64,000 nt of DNA from Desertivirga xinjiangensis (GTDB lineage Bacteria > Bacteroidota > Bacteroidia > Sphingobacteriales > Sphingobacteriaceae). The stretch spans positions 62,001 through 126,000 of the forward strand of contig NZ_JAFMZP010000005.1 of the NCBI RefSeq assembly GCF_024436435.1. The letters are read 5' to 3'. A model generated the notes under the pieces. That model did not search any database. It was not told the origin of the DNA and saw nothing but the letters and a program-made list of their open reading frames with translations. Of this stretch, positions 9,434 to 18,205 are shown piece after piece (the stretch's first letter is position 1; every line of letters starts with the position of its first letter). A program made the translations under genes and the position numbers.

Positions 9434-9449
9434 ACAGCACAAATATAAA

Positions 9450-12400
9450 ATGACCGAATTCTATAAGTCCTCTATTTTTTTCGTCAAATGCCGAACAAAA
9501 TTTACCAGAACGATCACCATTTTAATACTACTTCTGTCTGTAACGGGCAAAGCAGCCGCGGCACGATATCAGCTTCAAACCAGGGTTACGATAGCATTCA
9601 ATGGTGAACGGCTTAATGTAGCTGTGAAGATGCTGCAGGAAAGAACAAAGATCCGGTTTGCCTACGATGACAAGGGGCTTGCAGCTAAAAAAGCGCCGGT
9701 GATCAAATTCAGCAACCGGGAGTTATCTGAAGTTCTTCATCAATTATTAAGAGGAACAGGCTACGAATACAAGCTTGTTGAGGATAAGGTGGTGATCATG
9801 CCGAAGGAAAAACCAGAATCCCCAAACGTACAGGCCGGTGGCGACCCCGGCACCATTAAAGGCCGCATAGTTGAATTTGAAAGCTCGCAGCCCCTGCCGG
9901 GTGCCTCGGTTCGTATCCTGGAGCTGAACAAGGGCGTACAGTCGGACGGCGAAGGTTATTACCGCTTTACAAACATACCGGCAGGAAAATATACCCTCCA
10001 GGTTTCTTTTATCGGTTTTACTTCTGTAAAACTTCCGGTACTCATAAGGACCGGAAAGGAAACAACGTATGATATAAAACTACAGGGCTCTAATAATTTA
10101 AAGGAGGTAGTGATAAGCTCAATAAGAAAGAGCCGGGCTCCGGTAGCGCACTCCACTGAAATACAGGTGCTGGAGGAGGTGAAGCAGGCCTCCATGGTGG
10201 TGTCAGCTATCTCCTCCGAGCAGATCACTAAATCTGCCGACAGGAACGCAGCCGAAGCGGTTCAGCGTGTGTCGGGGGTTACAGTGGCGGACGACCGCTT
10301 TGTGATTGTAAGGGGACTGAACCAGCGTTATAATCTGACTTACCTGAACGACAACGTGGCGCCCAGCACAGAGGTTTACACCAGGGCCTTTGCGCTCGAC
10401 CTGGTCCCCAGCCGTATCATCGACCGTATCATGGTGTTTAAATCACCGGCTCCCGAAAACCTGGCGGATGCCACGGGTGGTGTAGTGAAGATCTATACCA
10501 AAGATGCCAAAACGGTAAAGCACTTCGATATCGAACTGCAAACAGGCTACCGTATCGGAACCACGTTTAACAGTAATTTCTTAACTTACAAAGGAGGTAA
10601 GCTGGATTTTCTGGGCATCGACGATGGAACCAGGAAACTACCCTCCTCAGTGCCGGAATATGGAGACCTGAACCTGGCTCAACTAACGCCATCGCAGTAT
10701 GCCAAAGCCTTTAATCCTACGTTGAGCTACCAGAAGACCAGGGCACTGCCTAATCTGCAGGTAACGGCAAATTATTATAATGCCTTTAAATTATGGGGAA
10801 GAACTTTGTCGTCGCTTACCTCCTTGAGCTACAAGAACGAAGCGCTGCAAACGGATGTTACCCGTCAGGAAGGGATCAATGAAGCGAATGCCACATCAAC
10901 CGACCGGGCCAGTAACGATAACCGGAATATACAAACGGCTCAGCTGAATCTGCTTCAGAATTTTACTTACACTTTAAGGGACAGCAGTACTTTATCTTTT
11001 AAGAACTTTTTCCTGCAACAGGGGCAGGATGGTGTAATAGTTCGTGTAAGCCACCCCACACACCATATTCCAAATTCTAATACAGATGTTTACAATAAGG
11101 ATAATATCCTCTCCTTCACGCAGCGGTTCCTGTATGCCGGCAATTTAGGCGGAACACATTATTTTGACCATGGCAGAAGTAAATTCCAGTGGAACGGTGG
11201 GTATACCTACAGCCGGTTGGAAACGCCCGATCAGCGGGTAATCAGGTTTACAGTCCCTGGCTCTGGTATTGCCATCGGAGATACCAGCCTGCAGTGGCGG
11301 GCCCGTGGTCAAAACCTCGAATTTACAGACAGTGATGATCCGATAGCTTCTAAGCTGGGCATGATCTCCCGCTTGTGGATGCGCAACACCGAAGGTAATT
11401 ATAACGGCTCCGCAGACTACACTTTTAAATGGAAGCCATGGCTGGCCATTAAAGCCGGCACCTTTCATCATTGGAAGGAGCGCCGTCTGTACCGCCGTTT
11501 ATTTACCGTACACGAAGGGGATATAGACAATCCGGAGAATACACGGATAAATCCAGGCACCAACCATTACATCGTGCCAAGGCTGAACCGTTACCGGGAG
11601 CAGGATATTGCCGGTGTTTGGAGCGAAGAATATCTGCGTGATGATTATGCGGGTATTCGTGTACACGACCGTACCAGTGGCAGTGATACCTACACCGGTA
11701 CCGAGCAGAACAACAGTGGCTATATGGCTTTAATGCTTACTCCGCTTAACCGCAGGATCGAAGCCTACGGAGGTTTACGCTTTGAACACAACCGTCAGAA
11801 GATCGGTGCAGCTATTCCTAAACCCACTAGCCCCGGTATCAACATTCCAGTATTTATAGACAACCCAATGAATACCTGGCTTCCCTCGCTAAACGTATCC
11901 TGGCGACCTGATACCAGCTGGGTGCTGCGGGCAGCGTATGGTAAAACCGTTAACCGCACTGAATTCAGAGAGGTAGCGCCTTATTCGGAGCTTGACTTTG
12001 AAAACAACTTACAGGTAAGTGGTAATCCCGACCTGAAATCAGCTACGGTGAACAACTATGATTTTCGCGCGGAGTTTTATCCGCGAAAGAACACTAAGGG
12101 AGAGGTGATCAGCGTGGGTGTGTTCTACAAACAACTAGAGGACCCCATCGAACGTATTAATACGTCAAGCAGGATACTTACGCTTTTCCCGTCTGTATCC
12201 TACCAAAACGCAGCTTCGGCAACGATTAAGGGCTTAGAAGTGGAGATGAATAAAAAGCTGGATTTCCTGCCAGGCAAGCTGTTCCGGGATTTGTCGGTGA
12301 TCGCCAATGTTACTATTATCCGGAGCGAAACGGTGAATGATACCACAAGCTCTGGTTCTCTTTCCTTTATGACTCATAAACGACCGCTGCAGGGCCAGGC

Positions 12401-12818
12401 GCCCTACATCATCAACACAGGACTGTATTACGACAACGCCGCCTGGGGAACTCGTATTTCAGCCATTTATAACACCAGCGGTACTAATATTTATGCTGCA
12501 GGCCGTGGTTACCGGGAAAACCCCAACATTATCGGTCCTGAATACAGAGGAAGCCTTATGGAATTGCAAAAGCATATGCTTGACATCGCCATATCGCAGC
12601 GTATCGTTAAGAGTCTGCAGGCTAAATTAAGTATTCAGAATTTGTTAGATCAGGAGTATCGCATTGCTGAAGATTACAATTTTACTAATAAATACGAGCC
12701 TGTTCGTGAGATTCCCGAGGGTGAGCGTACCGGCTCATCTGTTCGTGAAGGAGATAACATTTCTTCAAGGTTCAGGCCGGGCAGGTACATCTTTTTTAAC
12801 CTTTCTTATTCTTTTTAA
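9450..12818 (+). CDS. TonB-dependent outer-membrane transducer with STN domain
   Basis: A 1122-residue outer-membrane receptor. In order: signal anchor (about 18-38), STN signalling domain (about 45-115, from VTIAFNGERLNVAVKML to KVVIMPKE), carboxypeptidase-regulatory-like beta sandwich (about 132-215, GRIVEFESSQPLPGASV), TonB plug (about 235-350, SAISSEQITKSADRNAAEA, IVRGLNQRYN) and a 22-strand barrel ending in FFNLSYSF with terminal Phe. It imports a ligand with TonB energy and signals to FecR. No SusD gene follows; three lipoproteins do. It lacks the SusC spacing of motifs and resembles the Bacteroidota FecA-like branch. The substrate is unknown. Confidence 0.93.
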   Translation: MTEFYKSSIFFVKCRTKFTRTITILILLLSVTGKAAAARYQLQTRVTIAFNGERLNVAVKMLQERTKIRFAYDDKGLAAKKAPVIKFSNRELSEVLHQLLRGTGYEYKLVEDKVVIMPKEKPESPNVQAGGDPGTIKGRIVEFESSQPLPGASVRILELNKGVQSDGEGYYRFTNIPAGKYTLQVSFIGFTSVKLPVLIRTGKETTYDIKLQGSNNLKEVVISSIRKSRAPVAHSTEIQVLEEVKQASMVVSAISSEQITKSADRNAAEAVQRVSGVTVADDRFVIVRGLNQRYNLTYLNDNVAPSTEVYTRAFALDLVPSRIIDRIMVFKSPAPENLADATGGVVKIYTKDAKTVKHFDIELQTGYRIGTTFNSNFLTYKGGKLDFLGIDDGTRKLPSSVPEYGDLNLAQLTPSQYAKAFNPTLSYQKTRALPNLQVTANYYNAFKLWGRTLSSLTSLSYKNEALQTDVTRQEGINEANATSTDRASNDNRNIQTAQLNLLQNFTYTLRDSSTLSFKNFFLQQGQDGVIVRVSHPTHHIPNSNTDVYNKDNILSFTQRFLYAGNLGGTHYFDHGRSKFQWNGGYTYSRLETPDQRVIRFTVPGSGIAIGDTSLQWRARGQNLEFTDSDDPIASKLGMISRLWMRNTEGNYNGSADYTFKWKPWLAIKAGTFHHWKERRLYRRLFTVHEGDIDNPENTRINPGTNHYIVPRLNRYREQDIAGVWSEEYLRDDYAGIRVHDRTSGSDTYTGTEQNNSGYMALMLTPLNRRIEAYGGLRFEHNRQKIGAAIPKPTSPGINIPVFIDNPMNTWLPSLNVSWRPDTSWVLRAAYGKTVNRTEFREVAPYSELDFENNLQVSGNPDLKSATVNNYDFRAEFYPRKNTKGEVISVGVFYKQLEDPIERINTSSRILTLFPSVSYQNAASATIKGLEVEMNKKLDFLPGKLFRDLSVIANVTIIRSETVNDTTSSGSLSFMTHKRPLQGQAPYIINTGLYYDNAAWGTRISAIYNTSGTNIYAAGRGYRENPNIIGPEYRGSLMELQKHMLDIAISQRIVKSLQAKLSIQNLLDQEYRIAEDYNFTNKYEPVREIPEGERTGSSVREGDNISSRFRPGRYIFFNLSYSF

Positions 12819-12825
12819 CCTTACC

Positions 12826-14385
12826 ATGAAACTGATGCTAAAAACAAACAAAGTAATCTGGCTAATCAGCTGGTTTGCCGGGCTGGTATTGCTCAGTGCC
12901 TGCAAGAAGGCCGAAAACTATTACGGTAAGCTGGATGCCCAACCGGAGATATTGCTGAACTATCAGCCGGTTTACGGCGTGGGTGACACGCTGACAATCG
13001 ATGGCAGGCTGAACCCACAGGCAGATTTACGAATCAAAATAGGTAATGCGGATGCTAAGATTATAAGTGCCGAAAAGATCGAGTACAAAACAAGTGAATC
13101 GAGCGGGACAGTCTATGATGTTATTGACAGGGTGAAGGTGATCATTACCAGCCAAATGGGGCTTGGTAAAGATAAGGTGGTAACCCTTATTTCCGGTGGA
13201 TCACTGGTTAAGGGTACCAGCATCCAGATCATTGAGAGCAGTTCAAGCGGCATTCTTCCATCAGCTCTGCAATTGGTTAAGCATGCTGATGCAAGGGCTG
13301 CGGGCACTGTTTATCTATATTGCCAGAACGGCAAGGGAAGCATCTACTCCTGGCGGTCTGATAAAAAGATATACAAGATCTCTAAGAATGGAAACCTGAG
13401 TGTTGTAATGGATGCAAGCACATTGTCTGATAGCTTTGGCGCTTTCCAGATCAGCACTTTTAGTGCGGGCGGCGTAGATGCCAGGGAACGTTACCTGTAT
13501 TTTGCCGCAATTACAACTGATGGCAGTGCTGATAACGCTTCTAATGAGATTTATCGTTTGTGCTGTTACGATCTGCAGAGCGGCACGCTCACTACCCTCA
13601 ATCGTACACTTTTTCCCACTGAGGCAAATCGTCGCACCACGGATGTCTATACTCCTTTTCAAGGGAGTTTGAACACTTCAAAGCTGATGAATATCAGTGG
13701 ATTGTATCCCGGTGATGAGGGGAAGATCTATTTAACTATTTCTGAGTATGCACTGGCACGTATTGATAGCGATGGCAGGCTTAAATACCTGTTTCATCTC
13801 GGTGTGCGTTACCTACCGGTGATCTGGAACCCGCAAACCAATTCCAGCTACTCCAGCGACTACGTAAACGGACTTATTCCTGGCGTAGATGCAAACGGGC
13901 TATCTGTATTAGCTATATCACCGGAGGAAGATATCCTTTATTGCAGATCCGGTTCATCCGATATTATTCAATTGGATCTGCTCGACCAGGTACAGTTGTA
14001 TCAGTTCTCGCCCGGATACGTCCGCACTGTTAGCGGAAATGAAACACCCTATATTTCCGGCTCATTTGATATCCTCACGGGTATAACAGACGGTTCAGGA
14101 GTGCCGTCTCTGTTTGGGAATATGCCGATGGACGGAGAAAACATCCTGATACTATACCACCAGCGCCTTGATAATTATCCAAACAATAAGTTTTACAGTC
14201 AATACCCGGCTTTTGGCCAGGTAAACTTCAGGGATCAAGCCGGTAAGCGCTACGCACCGGGTAAGCTAAAGCGCAACGGGTATACTATGAATACGGCCGA
14301 CCTGATGCTGAATTATGATGAAGAAGGTATGATCTATATGACCGCCAATAACAAAGCTGTAATTGTAAAGACCACCAATCAATGA
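12826..14385 (+). CDS. Putative lipoprotein with IPT-like and propeller-like parts
   Basis: A 519-residue exported lipoprotein. I place the start at 12826 (MKLMLKTNK), seven bases after the receptor stop, because it opens a lipoprotein signal ending in LVLLSAC; the frame extends upstream only inside the receptor gene. After the lipobox, residues about 35-125 look like an IPT/TIG-type beta sandwich. The remainder has repeating blade-like segments (YLYCQNGKGSIYSWRSDKKI, IYRLCCYDLQSGTL, LARIDSDGRLKYLF), suggesting a beta propeller. Function is unknown. Its place directly behind the receptor suggests a surface ligand-binding partner. The next gene overlaps by four bases. Confidence 0.78.
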   Translation: MKLMLKTNKVIWLISWFAGLVLLSACKKAENYYGKLDAQPEILLNYQPVYGVGDTLTIDGRLNPQADLRIKIGNADAKIISAEKIEYKTSESSGTVYDVIDRVKVIITSQMGLGKDKVVTLISGGSLVKGTSIQIIESSSSGILPSALQLVKHADARAAGTVYLYCQNGKGSIYSWRSDKKIYKISKNGNLSVVMDASTLSDSFGAFQISTFSAGGVDARERYLYFAAITTDGSADNASNEIYRLCCYDLQSGTLTTLNRTLFPTEANRRTTDVYTPFQGSLNTSKLMNISGLYPGDEGKIYLTISEYALARIDSDGRLKYLFHLGVRYLPVIWNPQTNSSYSSDYVNGLIPGVDANGLSVLAISPEEDILYCRSGSSDIIQLDLLDQVQLYQFSPGYVRTVSGNETPYISGSFDILTGITDGSGVPSLFGNMPMDGENILILYHQRLDNYPNNKFYSQYPAFGQVNFRDQAGKRYAPGKLKRNGYTMNTADLMLNYDEEGMIYMTANNKAVIVKTTNQ

Positions 14386-15239
14386 AAATGACCAGACAAA
14401 TTTTGCCGGCAGCCATTATCGCCCTGGGATTGCTCGCAGGCTGTAAAAAAACAGATGTAACGGCAGGCGATAGCCAGGTGGGGTATATCAATTTCTTCAA
14501 TGCCTCCGAAGTATTGATGCAGAATGCTGCATTATCACGCGACAACTTTATTATGATCAATGACACGGTTAAGGGTAAACGTCAGCCTCACTTTGCGGCT
14601 GATGGCGATATCAGGCAGTTCCCTTTTTCGGTGACTGCTAGCCAGTTGATCAATGAACAAATAGGAAATATCGGTGACCTGTTCTGGCTACCCTTGAAAG
14701 GAAACAACAGGTTTACTTTTACTTCTGTGGATAGGGTATTTCTGACCGATACCAGCCTGAATATTCAACCGGATACCTTTACAACGCTGTACCTGGCAGA
14801 AAGTCCGGTAGCCGATGACGCTTACGCATTTGTAGATGTACCTGTCGAGACCAAAGGGACAGCCGGAAAAGTAAGACTTCAGATCATCAACCTTTCGCCC
14901 GACCTGGGTCCCTTAAAAGCGTATTTGTTTGGCGCGTCCGCAACTCCGGTAGCTGCAGAACTACCTCAATCCCTCAATTTCGGGATGCATAGCAAGTACG
15001 CTGAGGTTGATCTGAATCTGGCGAACAACAAAGGCAACCTTCTGCTGAAGATATGCAGGTCAGGAAGCGAAGAGGTGTTAGTAAGCACCGCTGTTCCGGC
15101 AAAAAACCACGCAGTTTACACAATATTTGTCAGGGGTTTTTTGCAGTCTGCCACACGCCGGATTAAGAACAGCAATACTGCATATGCAGAAGTGACCATT
15201 ACCCCCAACCTGCGCGCTACATTGCGCCGCACTAATTAA
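14382..15239 (+). CDS. DUF4397-type lipoprotein
   Basis: A 285-residue protein with a lipoprotein signal (ILPAAIIALGLLAGC). The mature part has two beta-rich halves containing GYINFFNASE and VRLQIINLSPDLGPLKAYLFG, the segments typical of DUF4397 domains that occur in cell-surface lipoproteins. The ATG overlaps the preceding stop in an ATGA arrangement, indicating translational coupling. It is probably a surface-exposed accessory of the TonB receptor. The ligand is unknown. Confidence 0.75.
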   Translation: MKMTRQILPAAIIALGLLAGCKKTDVTAGDSQVGYINFFNASEVLMQNAALSRDNFIMINDTVKGKRQPHFAADGDIRQFPFSVTASQLINEQIGNIGDLFWLPLKGNNRFTFTSVDRVFLTDTSLNIQPDTFTTLYLAESPVADDAYAFVDVPVETKGTAGKVRLQIINLSPDLGPLKAYLFGASATPVAAELPQSLNFGMHSKYAEVDLNLANNKGNLLLKICRSGSEEVLVSTAVPAKNHAVYTIFVRGFLQSATRRIKNSNTAYAEVTITPNLRATLRRTN

Positions 15240-15268
15240 TGTTCAGTCAATAAAATAAAACGATAAAA

Positions 15269-16753
15269 ATGAAAATGTTCAACAAAGTAAATTATCTATT
15301 TCTGTTTATGCTATGGGTGTCAACCATAGTAAGTTGTAAAAAGAACGATTCTGGAGATCCGGAGCCGAAACCAGAGCCGGTACAGGTGCTGAGCATCAGT
15401 ATTGACGAGCTCAAAAAATTAAGCACCGCTGCGTCAGTCGACGTTCCGGATGGTAAAAAAATTAAGGGAATTGTTATATCTGATGCATCTGCAAAGAACA
15501 TCGATAGTAAGACACTGGTATTGCAGGAAGCTACCGACAAGCAAGGTATCCTTATCAATTTTGATGCTGCACACACCTTTGCCCTTGGCGATGAAGTGGA
15601 GATAGATATCTCTAAGAAAACATTGGCACAGGTGAACGGTGAAGTTATGTTGCAGAATATCCCGGTTGCCAACGCTAAAAAAACAGGTACAGGTACGGTA
15701 ACTCCGAGAGCAACTACTATCGAGGAAATTAATACCAATAAAGTAACATGGAATGGTACCCTGGTATCTATCGGTGGCGGCATGTTCACAGGAAGCGGAA
15801 GATATGCAGGCACGTTATCTTACGGAATTGACAACGGAAGCATTAAATCAGTTGTTGCCAGTGGCGCAGCCTTTGAGAATACAGACTATCCGGCTCTGAC
15901 AGGAGGATTGACAGGTATTGTTCGGATATCTGGCAATGAGGTGTTTTTGAATATTCGTAATGCGGCTGATGTAAAAAGTTCCGAATCTTTTGTGATCGTC
16001 GATGATTTCTCCGGAGCTGAGCCTAATCACTATGTCCAGATCACTACCAGTAATATTTATCCACGAAAGGTCATGACCAATGCGACTAAACAATTTCCAA
16101 ATGCGGCTGATTTGTTTCCGTTCAGTCAAAGCGCCAATGGTTGGACCTTCGCTAATGCAAGTCACAACAGGGTAAAAGTGGCTGAGGCTACTGATGAAGA
16201 TGAAGGTTTCCTTACCCCAGGAAGAAATTATTTTTGGAGCGTGCCGGCCCTTACAACAACATTAGCCAACAGACCGACAGCTGTCTATAATACAAGCTTT
16301 AATTTTTTCCGTGGAACAAAGCTGGGAGGAGATGATGCTGATAGATACAAACTTTTGAAAAATATTACTGTCGTTGTTGCTGGTAGTAAAACAGGTCCGG
16401 GGTTCTGGAATTCAGATCTCTATAAAGATTACAGTGAATTTACTGCCTTCGATGCCGCAAATGATGGTTTTAAAGTTAAATTGATGAGTAAAGGAACCAC
16501 TGTTCTGGATGCTTCTCCGGTTTTTAATGATCAGGGGATATGGCACACGGTAACCTTCAAAGATGTAAATACCAAAGTTGCCGCTTATGACACTGAGCAG
16601 GGAAGCTATCGCAGTGATTTCTATCTGGATATAGAATCACTCAGAAGACGGGCAACTGTTACCAGGGGTAGTACCTCAATGGTTGCCGGTAATCCGGTAG
16701 TGATCGACAGGATCATTCTTGAATTTTCAGAGAAGCCTGATTGGGCTAATTAG
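15269..16753 (+). CDS. DUF5689 domain lipoprotein
   Basis: A 494-residue lipoprotein: the signal ends in STIVSC, followed by a Pro/Glu/Lys spacer (GDPEPKPEPVQV). Residues about 45-240 form the DUF5689 domain, an OB-fold-like region (SISIDELKKLS, KIKGIVISDASAKNIDSK, HTFALGDEVEIDISKKTL). The C-terminal 250 residues form a beta-sandwich-like region with aromatic residues (NYFWSVPALTTT, GPGFWNSDLYKDYSEF), reminiscent of choice-of-anchor or DUF5017-type domains. It is the last large gene of the sigma/FecR/receptor locus. A surface-binding role is inferred from context. Confidence 0.78.
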   Translation: MKMFNKVNYLFLFMLWVSTIVSCKKNDSGDPEPKPEPVQVLSISIDELKKLSTAASVDVPDGKKIKGIVISDASAKNIDSKTLVLQEATDKQGILINFDAAHTFALGDEVEIDISKKTLAQVNGEVMLQNIPVANAKKTGTGTVTPRATTIEEINTNKVTWNGTLVSIGGGMFTGSGRYAGTLSYGIDNGSIKSVVASGAAFENTDYPALTGGLTGIVRISGNEVFLNIRNAADVKSSESFVIVDDFSGAEPNHYVQITTSNIYPRKVMTNATKQFPNAADLFPFSQSANGWTFANASHNRVKVAEATDEDEGFLTPGRNYFWSVPALTTTLANRPTAVYNTSFNFFRGTKLGGDDADRYKLLKNITVVVAGSKTGPGFWNSDLYKDYSEFTAFDAANDGFKVKLMSKGTTVLDASPVFNDQGIWHTVTFKDVNTKVAAYDTEQGSYRSDFYLDIESLRRRATVTRGSTSMVAGNPVVIDRIILEFSEKPDWAN

Positions 16754-16764
16754 TAACAAATATT

Positions 16765-17088
16765 ATGCAGGGCATCAGTACCTCGAAGCATCAGCATCTG
16801 GTGGATGCCCTGCTTCGAATGGAAAGATTATTAAACAAAAAAACAGATCAGGAGGCAGATAAATTACTGTGTGCTGTCTATCTCAGAGAACTTGAGACTG
16901 CCTTTTTTCAATATGAGCAGCTACTGTCTGAATTGTCTTCCCTGATTGAAGGATATAACGAGCTGTTCGGCAAGGCAAAGACGCAGTTCCTGTCGCCACG
17001 ACTAAAGAAGCTGCGCAGGCAGGTACATAAGGATACGCAGCTTTCTTATCTGGTACTAGAAAACATCCGTCTGGTTTACCGCACCTGA
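16765..17088 (+). CDS. Hypothetical small helical protein
   Basis: A 107-residue protein predicted to be almost entirely helical (HLVDALLRMERLLNKK, LETAFFQYEQLLSELSSLIE), basic at the C-terminus (PRLKKLRRQVHKDTQL), with no signal peptide. It starts 11 bases after the DUF5689 gene stop and so is probably the last gene of that transcript. I recognise no family. It may be a real cytosolic tail gene of the locus or a chance frame; the tight spacing favours real. Confidence 0.5.
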   Translation: MQGISTSKHQHLVDALLRMERLLNKKTDQEADKLLCAVYLRELETAFFQYEQLLSELSSLIEGYNELFGKAKTQFLSPRLKKLRRQVHKDTQLSYLVLENIRLVYRT

Positions 17089-17117
17089 TCTGTGCGAATG
17101 AATGAAGTGGCGCGTCG

Positions 17118-17399
17118 TTAACACATAACGCGCGCCCTTTTATATATGGCGAGACTTCTGATCCAGCAATTGGACAGATCACTTAAGGAGACTTCGTCAA
17201 TATTCTCTGTTTCCAGCACTTGTTTACGGGATCGTGCAACAGTTTCCTGACGCAAGATCCCGAACAGATAATCATCGAATTGGTGTACTTCCGAAAGACG
17301 GTGTTTGTGCTACCAGATTTTTAGCAGCGCGTTCATTACCAGTTCTTCAGCATCCTCGCGGCTGGAAACCTCTTTGCAGGAATATACTGTTGACAAACA
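17118..17399 (-). pseudogene. Relic of an ECF sigma factor gene
   Basis: The minus strand reads, in one frame, YSCKEVSSREDAEELVMNAL LKIW, a TAG stop (17310-17312), then HKHRLSEVHQFDDYLFGILR QETVARSRKQ, ending with TAA at 17118. The segments align with sigma region 2 of ECF factors, including the intact one at 7810 (GSEEEAKDIVQTLFIYIW, SFESYLFASL). The amino end before region 2.2 and all of region 4 are missing, and the TAG interrupts region 2. It directly abuts the stop of the YdeI-like gene. It is a decayed sigma gene beside an active sigma/FecR/receptor locus, possibly the former regulator of a neighbouring receptor. Confidence 0.7.
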
Positions 17400-17403
17400 G
17401 TAA

Positions 17404-17889
17404 TTACAAAAGTTTTCCTGAACCCGAGGCCAGACGCTCAAGTGCTGCAGCAATGCGTTCGACCTTTAAAGATTCAGATCTTGCCGACACTATCCAATCG
17501 GTATACTGCTTTTGCTCCTTTTTGGAGAGTTTCAGGAAGTTTTTAAGCGCCTCTGGATCGTCTTCCAGGCATAGAAGGAAATCGTTGGCATCTATCACAG
17601 GCAGCTCTTCGGAGAACAGCGTGATTGTTACAAGATCTCCCGCCTCTTTTTTAATATTCTTCCTAATCTCTGCTTTTACCGGGAGGAACACAGAGCCTTC
17701 CTTCATTGGCCAAATTTTACTGTCTTTCAGCTCAAAATCATCAATAAAACCGCCGGCTTTCTGCCAGCCGAAAGCTCTTTTTTCTCCGAAAGGTCCGCCG
17801 GGGACTCTTGCATAGGTCCAGCCGCCTTTTCCGGGAAACTTTTCAAGGATTACTTCTCCGTTGAAAAAAGGTTTTTTTACAGAGTTCAT
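17404..17889 (-). CDS. DUF1905 / YdeI family protein
   Basis: A 161-residue cytosolic protein. Residues about 5-95 form a DUF1905 barrel (FNGEVILEKFPGKGGWTYARVP, GGFIDDFELKDSKIWPMKEG). Residues about 100-155 are the YdeI/OmpD-associated helical segment (LEDDPEALKNFLKLSKKEQKQYTDWIVSA, ERIAAALERLASG). YdeI homologues have been linked to bacteriocin protection, but the biochemical function is not established. It precedes the ECF sigma relic and follows the 86-residue acidic gene on the same strand. Confidence 0.85.
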   Translation of the reverse strand: MNSVKKPFFNGEVILEKFPGKGGWTYARVPGGPFGEKRAFGWQKAGGFIDDFELKDSKIWPMKEGSVFLPVKAEIRKNIKKEAGDLVTITLFSEELPVIDANDFLLCLEDDPEALKNFLKLSKKEQKQYTDWIVSARSESLKVERIAAALERLASGSGKLL

Positions 17890-17930
17890 AACAATTCGAT
17901 TTAGGAATTATTTCAAACGGCGATTTATTT

Positions 17931-18191
17931 CTAGTGTTCCTCTTCCTGGTCGTCTTCCTCGTCCTCTGGTTCCTTATATTCTGAGATCTGTTTACCTATT
18001 CTGTTTGCCTCTTCGTTCAAGTCGAAAAGGGGGATGTCTGTTTCCGGGTCGAGTCTTAACCATTCAGCGTCGGTATCTTTCTGAATTTTCATATACTCCA
18101 CACCATCTTTGAATACGGTAAAAACGTCGTTCTCTTCGGGAAATATGGCGTAAATCACATCTCCCAGTTCTATGTCGAAAGGCTCTTTCAT
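17931..18191 (-). CDS. Hypothetical acidic small protein
   Basis: An 86-residue cytosolic protein with a strand-rich first half (DVIYAIFPEENDVFTVFKDG, VEYMKIQKDTDAEWLRLD) and a strongly acidic tail (EYKEPEDEEDDQEEEH). It lies 14 bases downstream of the degenerate DEAD-box gene on the same strand, so the two are probably co-transcribed. I recognise no domain. Its acidic tail is complementary to the basic Lys-rich tail of its neighbour; an interaction is speculative. Confidence 0.7.
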   Translation of the reverse strand: MKEPFDIELGDVIYAIFPEENDVFTVFKDGVEYMKIQKDTDAEWLRLDPETDIPLFDLNEEANRIGKQISEYKEPEDEEDDQEEEH

Positions 18192-18205
18192 CAGGATAAA
18201 TTATC

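Noticed and set aside
15292-15813. 173-codon minus-strand frame inside the DUF5689 gene
   Set aside because: Antisense shadow of a lipoprotein gene that fits the operon layout.
17234-17815. 193-codon plus-strand frame
   Set aside because: It is antisense to the YdeI-like gene and the sigma relic; its Ser/Phe-rich composition is typical of a shadow.
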